From Bifidobacterium sp. WK041_4_12 (lineage in GTDB: Bacteria > Actinomycetota > Actinomycetes > Actinomycetales > Bifidobacteriaceae), in the NCBI RefSeq assembly GCF_041080795.1, contig NZ_CP129674.1, positions 682,001-746,000 on the forward strand: a DNA stretch of 64,000 nt. The letters run 5' to 3'. A program made the position numbers and the translations under genes. Positions 7,777 to 15,935 of the stretch are shown here, one piece after another. The notes beneath the pieces are model-generated. The model was not told the DNA's origin. It saw only the letters and a list, made by a program, of their open reading frames with translations, and did no database searches. The number at the start of each line of letters is the position of its first letter. The stretch's first letter is position 1.

Positions 7777-9384
7777 TTACTTTTTTGGATCACCTAGCTT
7801 TGCTTGGTCTAGCAATTGCTGCTTAAAGTCGTCTCGCATCCATGGGCGATTGACCAACGAAGAGGAGTCTCCTGACATCATGTCAATTACTTTTTGCACT
7901 ATCTTAATATTGCTTTCAGGTGATGCTGGCTTTTTGTGGCAGTTCTTTTGTTGTTCACGTAGAAACAAACCGTACAAAATATGTGCTCTTGAAGTCCCGT
8001 GTCCTGAGGCTTTGACGGCGTTTTTATATGATAAATATGCAGTGATCAGCTCAGGGAGTGACGCAAGGTCATAGTTATCCTCCTTTTCATTCTTTGCTCC
8101 AAATATCTCATCGTAATTAGCATCCTCAAATAGTCGGCCTGCGCTTCCAATCGCTATTTCCGGCCGTCCTTTTAAGGTATATAAGGCCCCTGCAAGTTCC
8201 TCTTTTGTTATAGTCTGCTTAAAATTAACATTGATTTTTTCAGTATAATCTCCGCGTTTTCGAATATAGTTTATTTGTTTATTAAATAAATACTCTCTGA
8301 TTTTCACTTGCGCAGTATCTACAGATTTTAAATCTTGCGCATTGACTGCGCTTTGGCTGTTAGTGTAACGAGCAATATCATTTGCTAATTTCTTATCGCC
8401 TCCAGTCTCAAAAATCCGTACTAAAATGTTTACTTGATCAGAATTAGTCGAACTGTTTTGATTATGAATCCATTCAGATAAATTTCTAATTGTCTGTCCG
8501 CCATTCACAATTTGAAAGTTTTCTAGTTTAATCTGGAACTTATCCTTATTAAATTTTTTAGAAACTACCCGTTCCGCGACCATTGTGATTCCGTTATTAT
8601 AGATAAAGAATTTAGAAGGTTCATTATCCAATGTTTCAAATACCTTTTTATGGAATTTTTTCCTTGGACCTAACCAGCCTCTGACATTTGCGTCGAGTAC
8701 GGAGACATCAACGTGCGTTTTGCTTAGTATCTGAGAATCATCGAATTGGACGTCATTTCGAAGTTCTTTTTTGTCTGAAGTTATTCTCAACAAGTCAAAG
8801 AGTGAGAGGATGACGACAAAATTATTGTCAGAAATTCGAATATCTTCTTTATAAGGTATGACTTTTTCCGCACCTATTGTAATAGTCGCATTGTTGTTGT
8901 CAGCACTCTTATCTTCCTCTAAGAAATCATCAAGCACTATACTTCTAGGTTCTTCTGTTAGGAAGGGGAATGTGGAGAGGAAAGCTGTGGGTTCCAGAGT
9001 TCTTGCACTTCCTGAATTACCAAGAAGTGGTTGAAAATCATTACTAATCTGAATAAAGCTTCCCTGCCATATGGTGTTTGAATCTAACAGTTTTTTGATA
9101 TACTGAAATTTTTCGGCCACCTTCCCTGAGAAATTGTTTTCTCCGCCATTGAGAGAATGTAAAAAAGGATATGCTATGTCAGATTCATGCTGCTTTCCAG
9201 GTTTTTTATCCCTATATTTGAAGTTGAAAAGATAAAAGTGATTCGAGGTGTCGTCAACAAATACCGCGTCTATTCCCCCGTCTTCAGCAGAGGAATTCTC
9301 GACAATATTGCAATAACTCGAATCAATAATTGAGTCTGCGAGAAGATCAATACTGTTTTCCCCTGTTACAAGGGAGATGCCCAT
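7777..9384 (-). CDS. AIPR-family abortive-infection protein, N-terminus cut by an amber codon
   Basis: A 535-residue protein from ATG 9384. The AIPR core is clear: NVRGWLG at 233-239, FFIYNNGIT at 259-267, IVNGGQT at 292-298 and YTNSQS near 340. An N-terminal restriction-like segment (GGIDA at 36-40, FNFKYR at 53-58) fits a PD-(D/E)XK-type fold. AIPR proteins act in phage defence, often beside restriction systems, as here with the convergent methyltransferase/endonuclease pair. The frame continues coding-like upstream of 9384 for another 38 codons to a TAG at 9499-9501, with an ATG six codons further up at 9517-9519. No good ribosome-binding site precedes 9384. The gene is therefore probably impaired or expresses a truncated protein. 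Confidence 0.8.
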   Translation of the reverse strand: MGISLVTGENSIDLLADSIIDSSYCNIVENSSAEDGGIDAVFVDDTSNHFYLFNFKYRDKKPGKQHESDIAYPFLHSLNGGENNFSGKVAEKFQYIKKLLDSNTIWQGSFIQISNDFQPLLGNSGSARTLEPTAFLSTFPFLTEEPRSIVLDDFLEEDKSADNNNATITIGAEKVIPYKEDIRISDNNFVVILSLFDLLRITSDKKELRNDVQFDDSQILSKTHVDVSVLDANVRGWLGPRKKFHKKVFETLDNEPSKFFIYNNGITMVAERVVSKKFNKDKFQIKLENFQIVNGGQTIRNLSEWIHNQNSSTNSDQVNILVRIFETGGDKKLANDIARYTNSQSAVNAQDLKSVDTAQVKIREYLFNKQINYIRKRGDYTEKINVNFKQTITKEELAGALYTLKGRPEIAIGSAGRLFEDANYDEIFGAKNEKEDNYDLASLPELITAYLSYKNAVKASGHGTSRAHILYGLFLREQQKNCHKKPASPESNIKIVQKVIDMMSGDSSSLVNRPWMRDDFKQQLLDQAKLGDPKK

Positions 9385-9630
9385 AAAGTAAAAACCAATT
9401 CGAGCCTTTTCTTGTTCGGCAAGGTGGTCGTCGTTGAACGACGGGTTTTCTTCTTTGAATGAGCGATACCAGATTAGTGCTCGCTGATTTACTAATTTCT
9501 AATCGTTTAGATTTGCCATACCTAAAATATAACAAGAGTATGTTTACTAAACCGATGCGCAGATGTTAACCGATGCGAAAGTTCTTCGAGCCAATAAAAC
9601 TGTTGCACCTCTCAACCATTCTTTGACTGT

Positions 9631-10130
9631 CAATTATGTGGACTGGGTGTTGTTCCTGATTACACCTTGAATTGGAGATGGTGGAATCATGAGTACGAGA
9701 TATAGTGATGAGTTCAAGGATCGGGCTTTCAGGCTGTTGTCCGAGTCGCTGGAAAATTATACGTCGGAGACGAAGGCGTTGCAGGGCATGGCCAGGAGAA
9801 CTGTGTGTTGCCGCGGAGTCGCTGCGGTGAGAGGTTGCGGAGTTGAGTCGCAGCAACGGTGGGGCGATTCCTATGGCAACGCGCTGGCCGAAACCATCAA
9901 CGGCGCCTGCAAGACGGAATTGGTCAGGCGACTCAAGCCGTTCGATTCCGTGCGTGCGCTGGAGCAAGCCACCTTCCAACGGGTGTCCTGGCGTAACGGT
10001 CAGCGCCTGCACGAGCGACTCGGCAACCAGACGCCAGACGAGGTCGAAACCCAGTATCATCAACACCAGGCGACATCAATCGTTCCCAAAAACCAACAAA
10101 ACAGTGCGAACAAACCCCAGTTCATATCAC
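9631..10130 (+). mobile_element. Internally deleted IS3-family element
   Basis: Imperfect terminal inverted repeats are recognisable: left around 9634-9656 (TATGTGGACTGGGTGTTGTTC) and right around 10108-10127 (reverse complement TATGAACTGGGGTTTGTTC). Between them lies one fused frame that joins the start of orfA to the end of orfB. The element is ~0.5 kb against the ~1.3 kb of an intact copy, so it cannot transpose by itself. Confidence 0.75.
9689..10054 (+). pseudogene. IS3 orfA-orfB fusion remnant
   Basis: The frame begins like orfA (MSTRYSDEFKDRAFRLLSES) and, after a short scrambled joint at about 9795-9850, becomes the end of orfB (GDSYGNALAETINGACKTEL, then TPDEVE). The central part with the first two catalytic aspartates is gone. 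The frame technically stays open to 10213 beyond the element. Confidence 0.8.
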
Positions 10131-10274
10131 ATTGTTTGTTTCCTTTTTGGCTGCACGCCTGGTCTTGTTTTTCTTGTGGGTTGATGCTTCGGTGCTGGTG
10201 CTGGTGCTTGTAGCGGCGGGGTTATACTGGGGGCGTATTTCTTGCAGGGTGTCCAATACTGGGGAAGTGTTGCA

Positions 10275-10949
10275 ATGAAGGCCATCGTTTTTCGTGACTG
10301 GCGTTTCTATAACAGGCCCACGAGGTGGGCCATGATCGTGGCCGTGCCGATCATGGTGATTCTGATGCAGGCGGGGTTCGCGATGGCGTTTCCTTTTGGC
10401 CATGACACCTTACTTCTTATGGCTATGATTTTCGTTGCTTGCGGTTCCTATATGGCGTATGTTCCGGCGTCTCTTGCGGTGGCTGCGGTGTTGGAGGATG
10501 TGGCTTCCGGTGTGGTGGTGTCGGTGCATCTGGCTGGCATGGGCATGTGGAGGTATCTGCTGTCGAAGATGGTGCTGCCGGTGGTGTTCACGTTCGGCGG
10601 TGTGATATTGGATTTGCTGTATCTGTGGTATGCCGGCGTGCTCACCACTGGGGTGATACCTGGTGTGGCGATCGGTTTCTCGATGCTGGCGGCTGGCACC
10701 CTGCCGCTGTTGCCGTTCTGCATGGGTACCGTCCCCGAGCGGGCGCATGGCAAGCAGAACAGTCTGAATTTCGTGCAGATTATCATCATGCTGCTGTTCA
10801 TAGGATTGGCGTTTATCGGTGGGATCAACGGCACGCTGGTGCTGTATGGCGTGTGCGTGGCGCTGCCGCTGCTGCTTGCGGCTGCTGGCATGGTGGTGAC
10901 GGTGGTTCGCCTGAATCGCATGTATCCCCGGACGGTCGTGGATTTGTAG
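10275..10949 (+). CDS. ABC transporter permease (ABC-2-like), six membrane segments
   Basis: A 224-residue very hydrophobic protein with about six membrane helices, starting FRDWRFYNRPTRWAMIVAVP. The ATG at 10275 is chosen over the in-frame ATG at 10242 because GGGGAAG sits seven bases upstream. It is followed after 63 bases by an ABC ATPase gene on the same strand, which together form a small exporter of the ABC-2 type. Substrate unknown; such pairs often export peptides or confer immunity. Confidence 0.75.
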   Translation: MKAIVFRDWRFYNRPTRWAMIVAVPIMVILMQAGFAMAFPFGHDTLLLMAMIFVACGSYMAYVPASLAVAAVLEDVASGVVVSVHLAGMGMWRYLLSKMVLPVVFTFGGVILDLLYLWYAGVLTTGVIPGVAIGFSMLAAGTLPLLPFCMGTVPERAHGKQNSLNFVQIIIMLLFIGLAFIGGINGTLVLYGVCVALPLLLAAAGMVVTVVRLNRMYPRTVVDL

Positions 10950-11012
10950 CGTGGGGGATTGGTGCTGGCGTGTGTGCAAGCGTGTTGGGCGTTGTAGGCG
11001 AAGGGGGTTGCT

Positions 11013-11795
11013 GTGAGTGTTGATGGGGATGTGGCTGTCGCGGTGGAGCATGTGTGGTTCGGCTATCGCAAGGCCGGCAGTGTGCTGGAGGACGTCGATT
11101 TCAGGGTGCCTGCGGGGCAGTCGCTGGCGATACTGGGATATAACGGGGTGGGCAAGACGACCCTGCTGAATCTGATCGTCGGCCTGCTTCGGCCTTCCAA
11201 GGGTCGGGCCGTGATCAACGGGAAGCTTATTGCCTCGGTGCGTGAGGTGTTCGAGCTGACCGAGCGCAGCAATCTGATCGATTCGATGAGCGTGCGCGAC
11301 AACATCCGGTTCCGTGATCTCCTGTTCTCGGGGCAGGGGCCTGCCCGGCCGACGCCTGGCATGGAGCATCTTGATAGGGAGCGGCTGGTCGTGGCGTTCG
11401 GTTTGGCGGAGCATCTGGACAAGCGGGTCGACGAACTGTCTTCGGGACTGCGCAAGCGTGCCGGCCTGGTGGCTGGACTGCTGTTCGACCCGCGTCTCAT
11501 TCTGCTGGACGAGCCGACGAATTCGATTGATCCGCTGACGCGCAGCCTGCTGCTCGACTGCGTCGGCCAGCTGCGCGGGGATGGTCGCACGCTGGTGACG
11601 GTCACGCATGATCTGGACTACTGCTGGAAGGTGGCCGACCGGATCATCGTCCTCGACGACAAGCGCATCGCCCTGGATCGCATGACCCATGACTTCGCCG
11701 ACTTCGACGCGTTCAAGAAAGCCGCCACCCTGGGAAGGCAAGCCACCCACACCGACTTCGGACTCACCCACGACACAGCCACCACCATCAAATAA
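11013..11795 (+). CDS. ABC transporter ATP-binding protein
   Basis: A 260-residue nucleotide-binding subunit with GTG start. Walker A is GYNGVGKTT (~residues 42-50), the signature is LSSGLRKRAG (a relaxed form of LSGGQ), Walker B is LILLDEPTNSID and the switch histidine is in TVTHD. It energises the permease encoded immediately upstream. The non-canonical LSSGL signature occurs in some exporters and does not by itself imply loss of function. Confidence 0.9.
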   Translation: MSVDGDVAVAVEHVWFGYRKAGSVLEDVDFRVPAGQSLAILGYNGVGKTTLLNLIVGLLRPSKGRAVINGKLIASVREVFELTERSNLIDSMSVRDNIRFRDLLFSGQGPARPTPGMEHLDRERLVVAFGLAEHLDKRVDELSSGLRKRAGLVAGLLFDPRLILLDEPTNSIDPLTRSLLLDCVGQLRGDGRTLVTVTHDLDYCWKVADRIIVLDDKRIALDRMTHDFADFDAFKKAATLGRQATHTDFGLTHDTATTIK

Positions 11796-11931
11796 ACGAA
11801 GGAGTGTTAGACGTCTGTTTTGTTATGTGGTGTACGGTATCGCTTGGTGTGGTGTATTTGGTGCTCTGCCGTATTGCTGTGGTGGCTGTTGCCGGTCAGT
11901 CTTGGTGATGTTCGGGATGTTGGGATTTGAT

Positions 11932-12771
11932 ATGGGTGTTGCTGTGAATCGTGAGCGTAGGATTCAGACGGTTATAGGTCTGCTCGTCGTTGCCGTTGTT
12001 GTGCTGATCATCATGGGTGCCGGGGTTGCTGTGTATCTGTCCCATCGGCGTGCCGAACATGTTCAGACGAGTTCCTTCGATGAGCTTCAGCAGGTCGGCA
12101 CTAAATCCGGGAGCGCAACGGACGAGGGTGGCATACCCGTTTCGGTCAACGGCCATGGGCATGTCGCCGATGCACCTACCGTTGAGGTTTACATTGATCC
12201 CATGTGTCCTGCCTGCGGACAGGTGGATCGTGCCCTGAACCCCACGTTGCTGCGGTTGGTTCAATCGGGGCAGGTTAGCGTCGAACTGCATCTGATTGCC
12301 TTCCTGGACAGGGCGTCCAGTGACAGCTATTCGACCAGGGCGTCTTCCGCCCTGGCGTATGTCGCCGAGCACGACCCTCGACATGCCGTTGCGTTCATGG
12401 GTGCCTTGTTCGAACCGGGGTATCAGCCTGACGAAACGCGCTATGTTCCCACGGGCGATGACAAGATAGCGAACCAGGCCATCCATGCAGGCATGGATGC
12501 CGCACTGGCACGCAAGGCCGTATCGGGAGAATACCGGCAGTGGGTCGATGCTGCCACTACGTATACGGTATCAAGAAAAGCATTGCAGGATCCCGACCGT
12601 GGCAGTTTCGCCACGCCCCTGCTGAGAATCAACCATAAGAACTGGCCGATCCCTGCGGTGGAACTCTCGACGCTCCCTGAAACGTTCTTGAAAAGCCTTG
12701 GTCTGGCACCGGAGAATATCGGCAGCGCCTCCATCAAACCAATCATAGGGGCCAACGGAACGCCAAGCTGA
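11932..12771 (+). CDS. Membrane-anchored DsbA-like thioredoxin-fold protein
   Basis: About 279 residues: a single N-terminal membrane helix (roughly residues 12-34, TVIGLLVVAVVVLIIMGAG), then a thioredoxin-fold domain with the redox motif CPAC at residues 92-95 inside VYIDPMCPAC, and a cis-proline region (ATPLLRINHKNWP) near the C-terminus. Such extracellular actinobacterial proteins form or isomerise disulfide bonds in secreted proteins. The start is uncertain among in-frame ATGs at 11908, 11917 and 11932 and GTG 11944. It lies downstream of the ABC exporter and could be co-transcribed with it. Confidence 0.8.
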   Translation: MGVAVNRERRIQTVIGLLVVAVVVLIIMGAGVAVYLSHRRAEHVQTSSFDELQQVGTKSGSATDEGGIPVSVNGHGHVADAPTVEVYIDPMCPACGQVDRALNPTLLRLVQSGQVSVELHLIAFLDRASSDSYSTRASSALAYVAEHDPRHAVAFMGALFEPGYQPDETRYVPTGDDKIANQAIHAGMDAALARKAVSGEYRQWVDAATTYTVSRKALQDPDRGSFATPLLRINHKNWPIPAVELSTLPETFLKSLGLAPENIGSASIKPIIGANGTPS

Positions 12772-12847
12772 CCAAGCCCAATAAACAGCCCAATGACGGA
12801 ACAACTAGGGCGGGATAGTAGATGTTGATATTTAAGGAGGAGCACCA

Positions 12848-13210
12848 GTGAATCAGCACCTTATAGATCCTTCCAACGGGAAAAGAAGCATTCCATCTCC
12901 TACGCTAACTAGCGATGCCACTATCAAAATCAAAGACGGTAATTAATACGTATGTGAAGTGTGGAAGACATTTAACAATCACCGATATGCGATAGTCAGT
13001 AATGGGGAGGGGGAGAGTCTTGTCAATGCTCGAGAAAGCATTGAAGATACCATCAGGACGCAGTTTCAGAATGCCCAAGTAATTGAGTATTGGCCCTAAG
13101 AAGTCTCTTCAGGTCAAGATGTAACGGGATTCTATAAACCATATCCTTATGAGTTAACTAAAGACGAAATGAAAGGGCTGGGGCTGCAGCCAGCAAATAC
13201 TTTACCGTGA
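12848..13210 (+). pseudogene. Unrecognised gene interrupted by two in-frame TAA codons
   Basis: A strong ribosome-binding site (AAGGAGG) precedes a GTG at 12848. The frame then reads 32 residues to TAA at 12944-12946, resumes without shift (YVCEVWKTFNNHRYAIVSNG) to a second TAA at 13097-13099, and continues (EVSSGQDVTGFYKPYPYELT) to TGA at 13208-13210. All three segments are in the same frame, 120 codons in all. This looks like a once-intact gene of ~118-120 residues inactivated by point mutations. No family is recognised. Confidence 0.6.
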
Positions 13211-13213
13211 CGT

Positions 13214-13231
13214 TCCATTAATCGAAGGTTT
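13214..13231. repeat. 18-bp direct repeat, left copy
   Basis: TCCATTAATCGAAGGTTT is identical to 14601-14618. It lies three bases after the stop of the broken gene at 12848-13210; the right copy contains the stop codon of the pentapeptide-repeat gene. The pair brackets 1.37 kb. Confidence 0.8.
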
Positions 13232-13603
13232 AAAAGGAATGAAGTGATAAAGAATAGCAACAGCCATGCGGCAGCATCCTGTAGAAAGAGTCGATTGATG
13301 TGGGTGGTGGCGCGCCTACGTGCAGATGGTGTGGCCGGTGACTACCCGGTGACGGCGAGTTCGTGGTTCCCGCGACGGCGGTGATTGCGGTGGTGCTTCT
13401 CGGGCTACCGGCCGAACCTGTCGAGCTGGATCAGCTCAATCGTTGTCCTGGCGCACGAATCAAAAACGGCGTTGATTCGCTTGCCTATGGGGATAGGTGA
13501 ATGCTGAGAGGGGGTAGGAGCAGCGATTTTTACCTGGTTTTGCATGTAGCGGTGGGGTTTTCATGTGTCTCGGGCGATGTTGTAAGAGAAGGTGGAGGGT
13601 TGA
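13232..13603. other. Spacer with no recognisable gene
   Basis: The A+T-rich start turns into a G+C-rich patch at about 13290-13460 whose frames are all short and interrupted. It may be the remains of a mobile gene, but I cannot identify it. Confidence 0.4.
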
Positions 13604-14608
13604 ATGATGTTTATGAAATGGGTTTCTCGATGGTGGATAGTCGGGGCTGTAGTCGCGGTTGAAGCAGTGGCTTTTTGGGTGCTCTGGAATTCCGGGCACT
13701 TATCAAGGCATATCGGTGTGGTGGTGCAGATTTCGGTGACGGCGTTCACGACCGTGTTCGTTGGTGTACTTGGCAGAAACAACTCCAAGGAGCAAGGGAA
13801 GCAGGCGCGAGAGAGAGCCGAGGAAATCGATCTGCGGTCGCGTAGTAGTGAGCTGATGGGCCACCAGGCTGACGCCATAGATCATCTGGAATCCCAGAAC
13901 GCAGTGGTCTGCGCTGCCGGCATCAGTGAGCTCGTCTGGCTCATTCGCGGATGGACCACGCTCACCAAGGATTCATTGAAGATCACGGGACACGAGGATG
14001 CACCGAAGCGCTGGAGCGAACACGTACAGGGGCTTGCAGATCTCGCCTTTGATAGGAACGTAGCCATACAGTTTTTGGAAGTCGAAATAAATGAAAGCGA
14101 TGAGAAAAGAAGGCATTTCAATGATGTCCGTTCGAAGGATTTTCGCAGGGTTGTGTCTGAGTTGAAGAGGGCGACGGCATTCAAACCTCCCGATATCACT
14201 TTCAGAGAAGTTTCTCTGGATGGTCTCTGTTTGGGTGGTCTGAACTGTTCCACAAAGGAACACGATGGCCCATTCTGTACTGCTCATTTCGAGGGTGCTC
14301 ATTTCGGGGGTGCTCACTTAGAGGGTGCTCACTTCGGGGGTGCTCACTTAGAGGGTGCTCACTTCGGGGGTGCACACTTAGAGGGTGCTCACTTAGAGGG
14401 TGCTCACTTAGAGGGTGCTCACTTCACGGATGCTAATTACATGACTGCTGACTCCATAAGTGTTCAATCAGAGAATGCTCACTTAGAGGGTGCTCACTTA
14501 GAGGGTGCAAGTTACAACACAGAGACAGAGTTCCCGTTTGATTTTAAGCCAAAGGATAAAAGCATGATTGATGTTTCTCAGAATGAACGGGATACGACTG
14601 TCCATTAA
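13604..14608 (+). CDS. Membrane-anchored pentapeptide-repeat protein
   Basis: A 334-residue protein after a good ribosome-binding site (GGTGGAGGG). Two hydrophobic helices occupy about residues 8-28 and 38-56, followed by a charged, probably coiled region (EQGKQARERAEEIDLRSRSS). From about residue 225 come tandem A-H-L/F-E/G-G pentapeptides, the signature of the right-handed beta-helix of pentapeptide-repeat proteins. The repeat DNA is a 15-bp array at 14281-14430 plus two units later. Function is unknown; some family members mimic DNA, others are membrane effectors. The stop codon lies in an 18-bp direct repeat. Confidence 0.8.
   Translation: MMFMKWVSRWWIVGAVVAVEAVAFWVLWNSGHLSRHIGVVVQISVTAFTTVFVGVLGRNNSKEQGKQARERAEEIDLRSRSSELMGHQADAIDHLESQNAVVCAAGISELVWLIRGWTTLTKDSLKITGHEDAPKRWSEHVQGLADLAFDRNVAIQFLEVEINESDEKRRHFNDVRSKDFRRVVSELKRATAFKPPDITFREVSLDGLCLGGLNCSTKEHDGPFCTAHFEGAHFGGAHLEGAHFGGAHLEGAHFGGAHLEGAHLEGAHLEGAHFTDANYMTADSISVQSENAHLEGAHLEGASYNTETEFPFDFKPKDKSMIDVSQNERDTTVH
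14281..14430. repeat. Ten tandem 15-bp units encoding pentapeptide pairs
   Basis: Units of type TGCTCACTTAGAGGG alternate with TGCTCACTTCGGGGG from 14281 to 14430, with two further TGCTCACTTAGAGGG units at 14476-14505. Several units are identical, so slippage can add or remove whole pentapeptides in frame. Confidence 0.9.
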
Positions 14609-14618
14609 TCGAAGGTTT
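14601..14618. repeat. 18-bp direct repeat, right copy
   Basis: Identical to 13214-13231. TAA at 14606-14608 within it ends the pentapeptide-repeat gene. Confidence 0.8.
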
Positions 14619-14792
14619 TTATACAAATCGTGCCCATGTAATTATGGTGCAGTGTGCTGGATGAAATATGTAAATTAACCCGTCTATTTATCAATGGTAA
14701 GAATCTATTGTCCATTCATGTGCTGTTGGACAGGCGGCATCGGAAGGGCCGGCTACTGTGCAGTGGTCGGCCCCTCTGTGCGGGTTCGCTAT

Positions 14793-15029
14793 TCAGAGCT
14801 GTTCGAATTCGCCCTTGTTGAGTGTTTCGAGATTTTGTTCCCAGAAGGCTGTATCTTCTTTGAGATCTCGGTCTCTCTTGGTGACGAAGTCAACAATTTC
14901 CGTTAATCGATATCCGTCGCTGGTTTTTTTGATTTCGTAGTATTCTGCCGCATCGGGCCCGAGACTTATTTTGTTGCGTGTGTCGGTACGTATAATTCTC
15001 GGTGCCCTTTCCTTTTGCTTGGTACCCAT
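14793..15029 (-). CDS. AbrB-like DNA-binding protein, possible antitoxin
   Basis: A 78-residue protein. RIIRTDTRNKISLG followed by YYEIKKTSDGYRLTEI fits the swapped-hairpin AbrB/MazE type of domain, and the acidic C-terminal tail (LKEDTAFWEQNLETLN) would suit toxin binding. ATG 15029 is chosen for its AAAGGA ribosome-binding site nine bases upstream. It is divergent from the small RelE-like gene at 15187, with a perfect palindrome in between. Antitoxin function is inferred from fold and context only. Confidence 0.55.
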   Translation of the reverse strand: MGTKQKERAPRIIRTDTRNKISLGPDAAEYYEIKKTSDGYRLTEIVDFVTKRDRDLKEDTAFWEQNLETLNKGEFEQL

Positions 15030-15144
15030 GATGCCATTTCCTTTTGTACTGTGTGCTGTTACTATTCCTGGATTGCTTTGTGCCACCTAGCGGTGCATAC
15101 CATGAAATGTAGCACAAATGCTGAAATCGCGCAATCAGCAAGTG

Positions 15145-15171
15145 TGCGAATGCAGCAATGCTGCATTCGCA
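15145..15171. promoter_or_regulatory. Perfect 12-bp inverted repeat, probable operator
   Basis: TGCGAATGCAGC (15145-15156) and GCTGCATTCGCA (15160-15171) are perfect complements separated by AAT. It ends 15 bases before the ATG of the RelE-like gene and lies in the divergent spacer, a natural binding site for the AbrB-like protein. Confidence 0.65.
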
Positions 15172-15186
15172 TGGTACGATGGTGGC

Positions 15187-15465
15187 ATGATCTTCAACAA
15201 TCTCAGATTCAGCCCGGATGCGGCCAAGGAATACAAGTTCGTGAAGAGCACCAACCCACGATTGGCTGATGCCTACACGGTGACACTCTCTCAGATAGAT
15301 GCTAACACCATCGTAGAGGATGGAAGTAGAAAGGTGGAGGGAGGGAAACTGTTTCATTTTGTGTGGGTCGATCTCCCGGGCGCCGATGAACCTAATCGAG
15401 TCGTCATATGGTTCACACAGAAAAACGGCATCTCATTCATCACGTATCTCGGATTGCGTCAATAG
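15187..15465 (+). CDS. Small RelE/ParE-like protein, possible toxin
   Basis: A 92-residue basic-acidic mixed protein. The opening LRFSPDAAKEYKFVKST and the closing strand GISFITYLGLRQ recall the helix-hairpin start and last strand of RelE/ParE toxins, but no catalytic set is certain. It is divergent from the AbrB-like gene. A serine-recombinase pseudogene starts only 12 bases after its stop, parallel to the arrangement at 17160-17157. It could be a toxin, or simply an unrelated small protein. Confidence 0.5.
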   Translation: MIFNNLRFSPDAAKEYKFVKSTNPRLADAYTVTLSQIDANTIVEDGSRKVEGGKLFHFVWVDLPGADEPNRVVIWFTQKNGISFITYLGLRQ

Positions 15466-15477
15466 AGGTGGTCCCAG

Positions 15478-15811
15478 GTGATTATCGGCTATGCCAGGGT
15501 AAACCACCCTGGAGCAGAACGAGCAGTTGCAGACCGACGCGCTCGACAGAGCCGGATGCGAACGACCGTTCATCGACCATGCGTCGGGCGCGAAGGCGCA
15601 ACGGCCAGAACTCGACCATGTGCTCGACACCATCCGCAAGGGGAACATGCTCGTCGTGTGGAAGCTCGACCGGCTTGGGCGTAGCGTGCAGAACCTCGTG
15701 GATCTCATGAACCTGCTGCAAGGAAGGGGAGTGGGGTTCAAAAGTCTGACGGAGAACATGGACGCCACCACGCCGGGAGGCGTGCTCGTCTTCAACGTGT
15801 TCGCCGCGAAT
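15478..15811 (+). pseudogene. Serine recombinase (resolvase) fragment, copy 1
   Basis: GTG at 15478 opens as a resolvase (IIGYARV), then shifts frame near 15500 and continues with LQ-type residues TDALDRAGCERPFIDHASGA and the landmark VVWKLDRLGRSVQNL. The similarity stops abruptly after FNVFAA at about 15805, so the C-terminal DNA-binding half is missing. It is strongly similar to the inverted copy at 16627-17157. Confidence 0.85.
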
Positions 15812-15935
15812 GACAGTCCTTAATTTTCCACCCAACGGTCATAACTTTTTCTTCATGTTAATTCAAGCCTTCGCATGTTTTATGGTAGTGCCTGGTGGTT
15901 TGCGTACTTTTGATTCTGTCGGTCTATGTGCGTTT

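Noticed and set aside
10410..11771. 453-codon minus-strand frame across the ABC transporter genes
   Set aside because: It is the mirror frame of two well-supported plus-strand genes, rich in H/Q/R as expected for an antisense of G+C-rich coding DNA.
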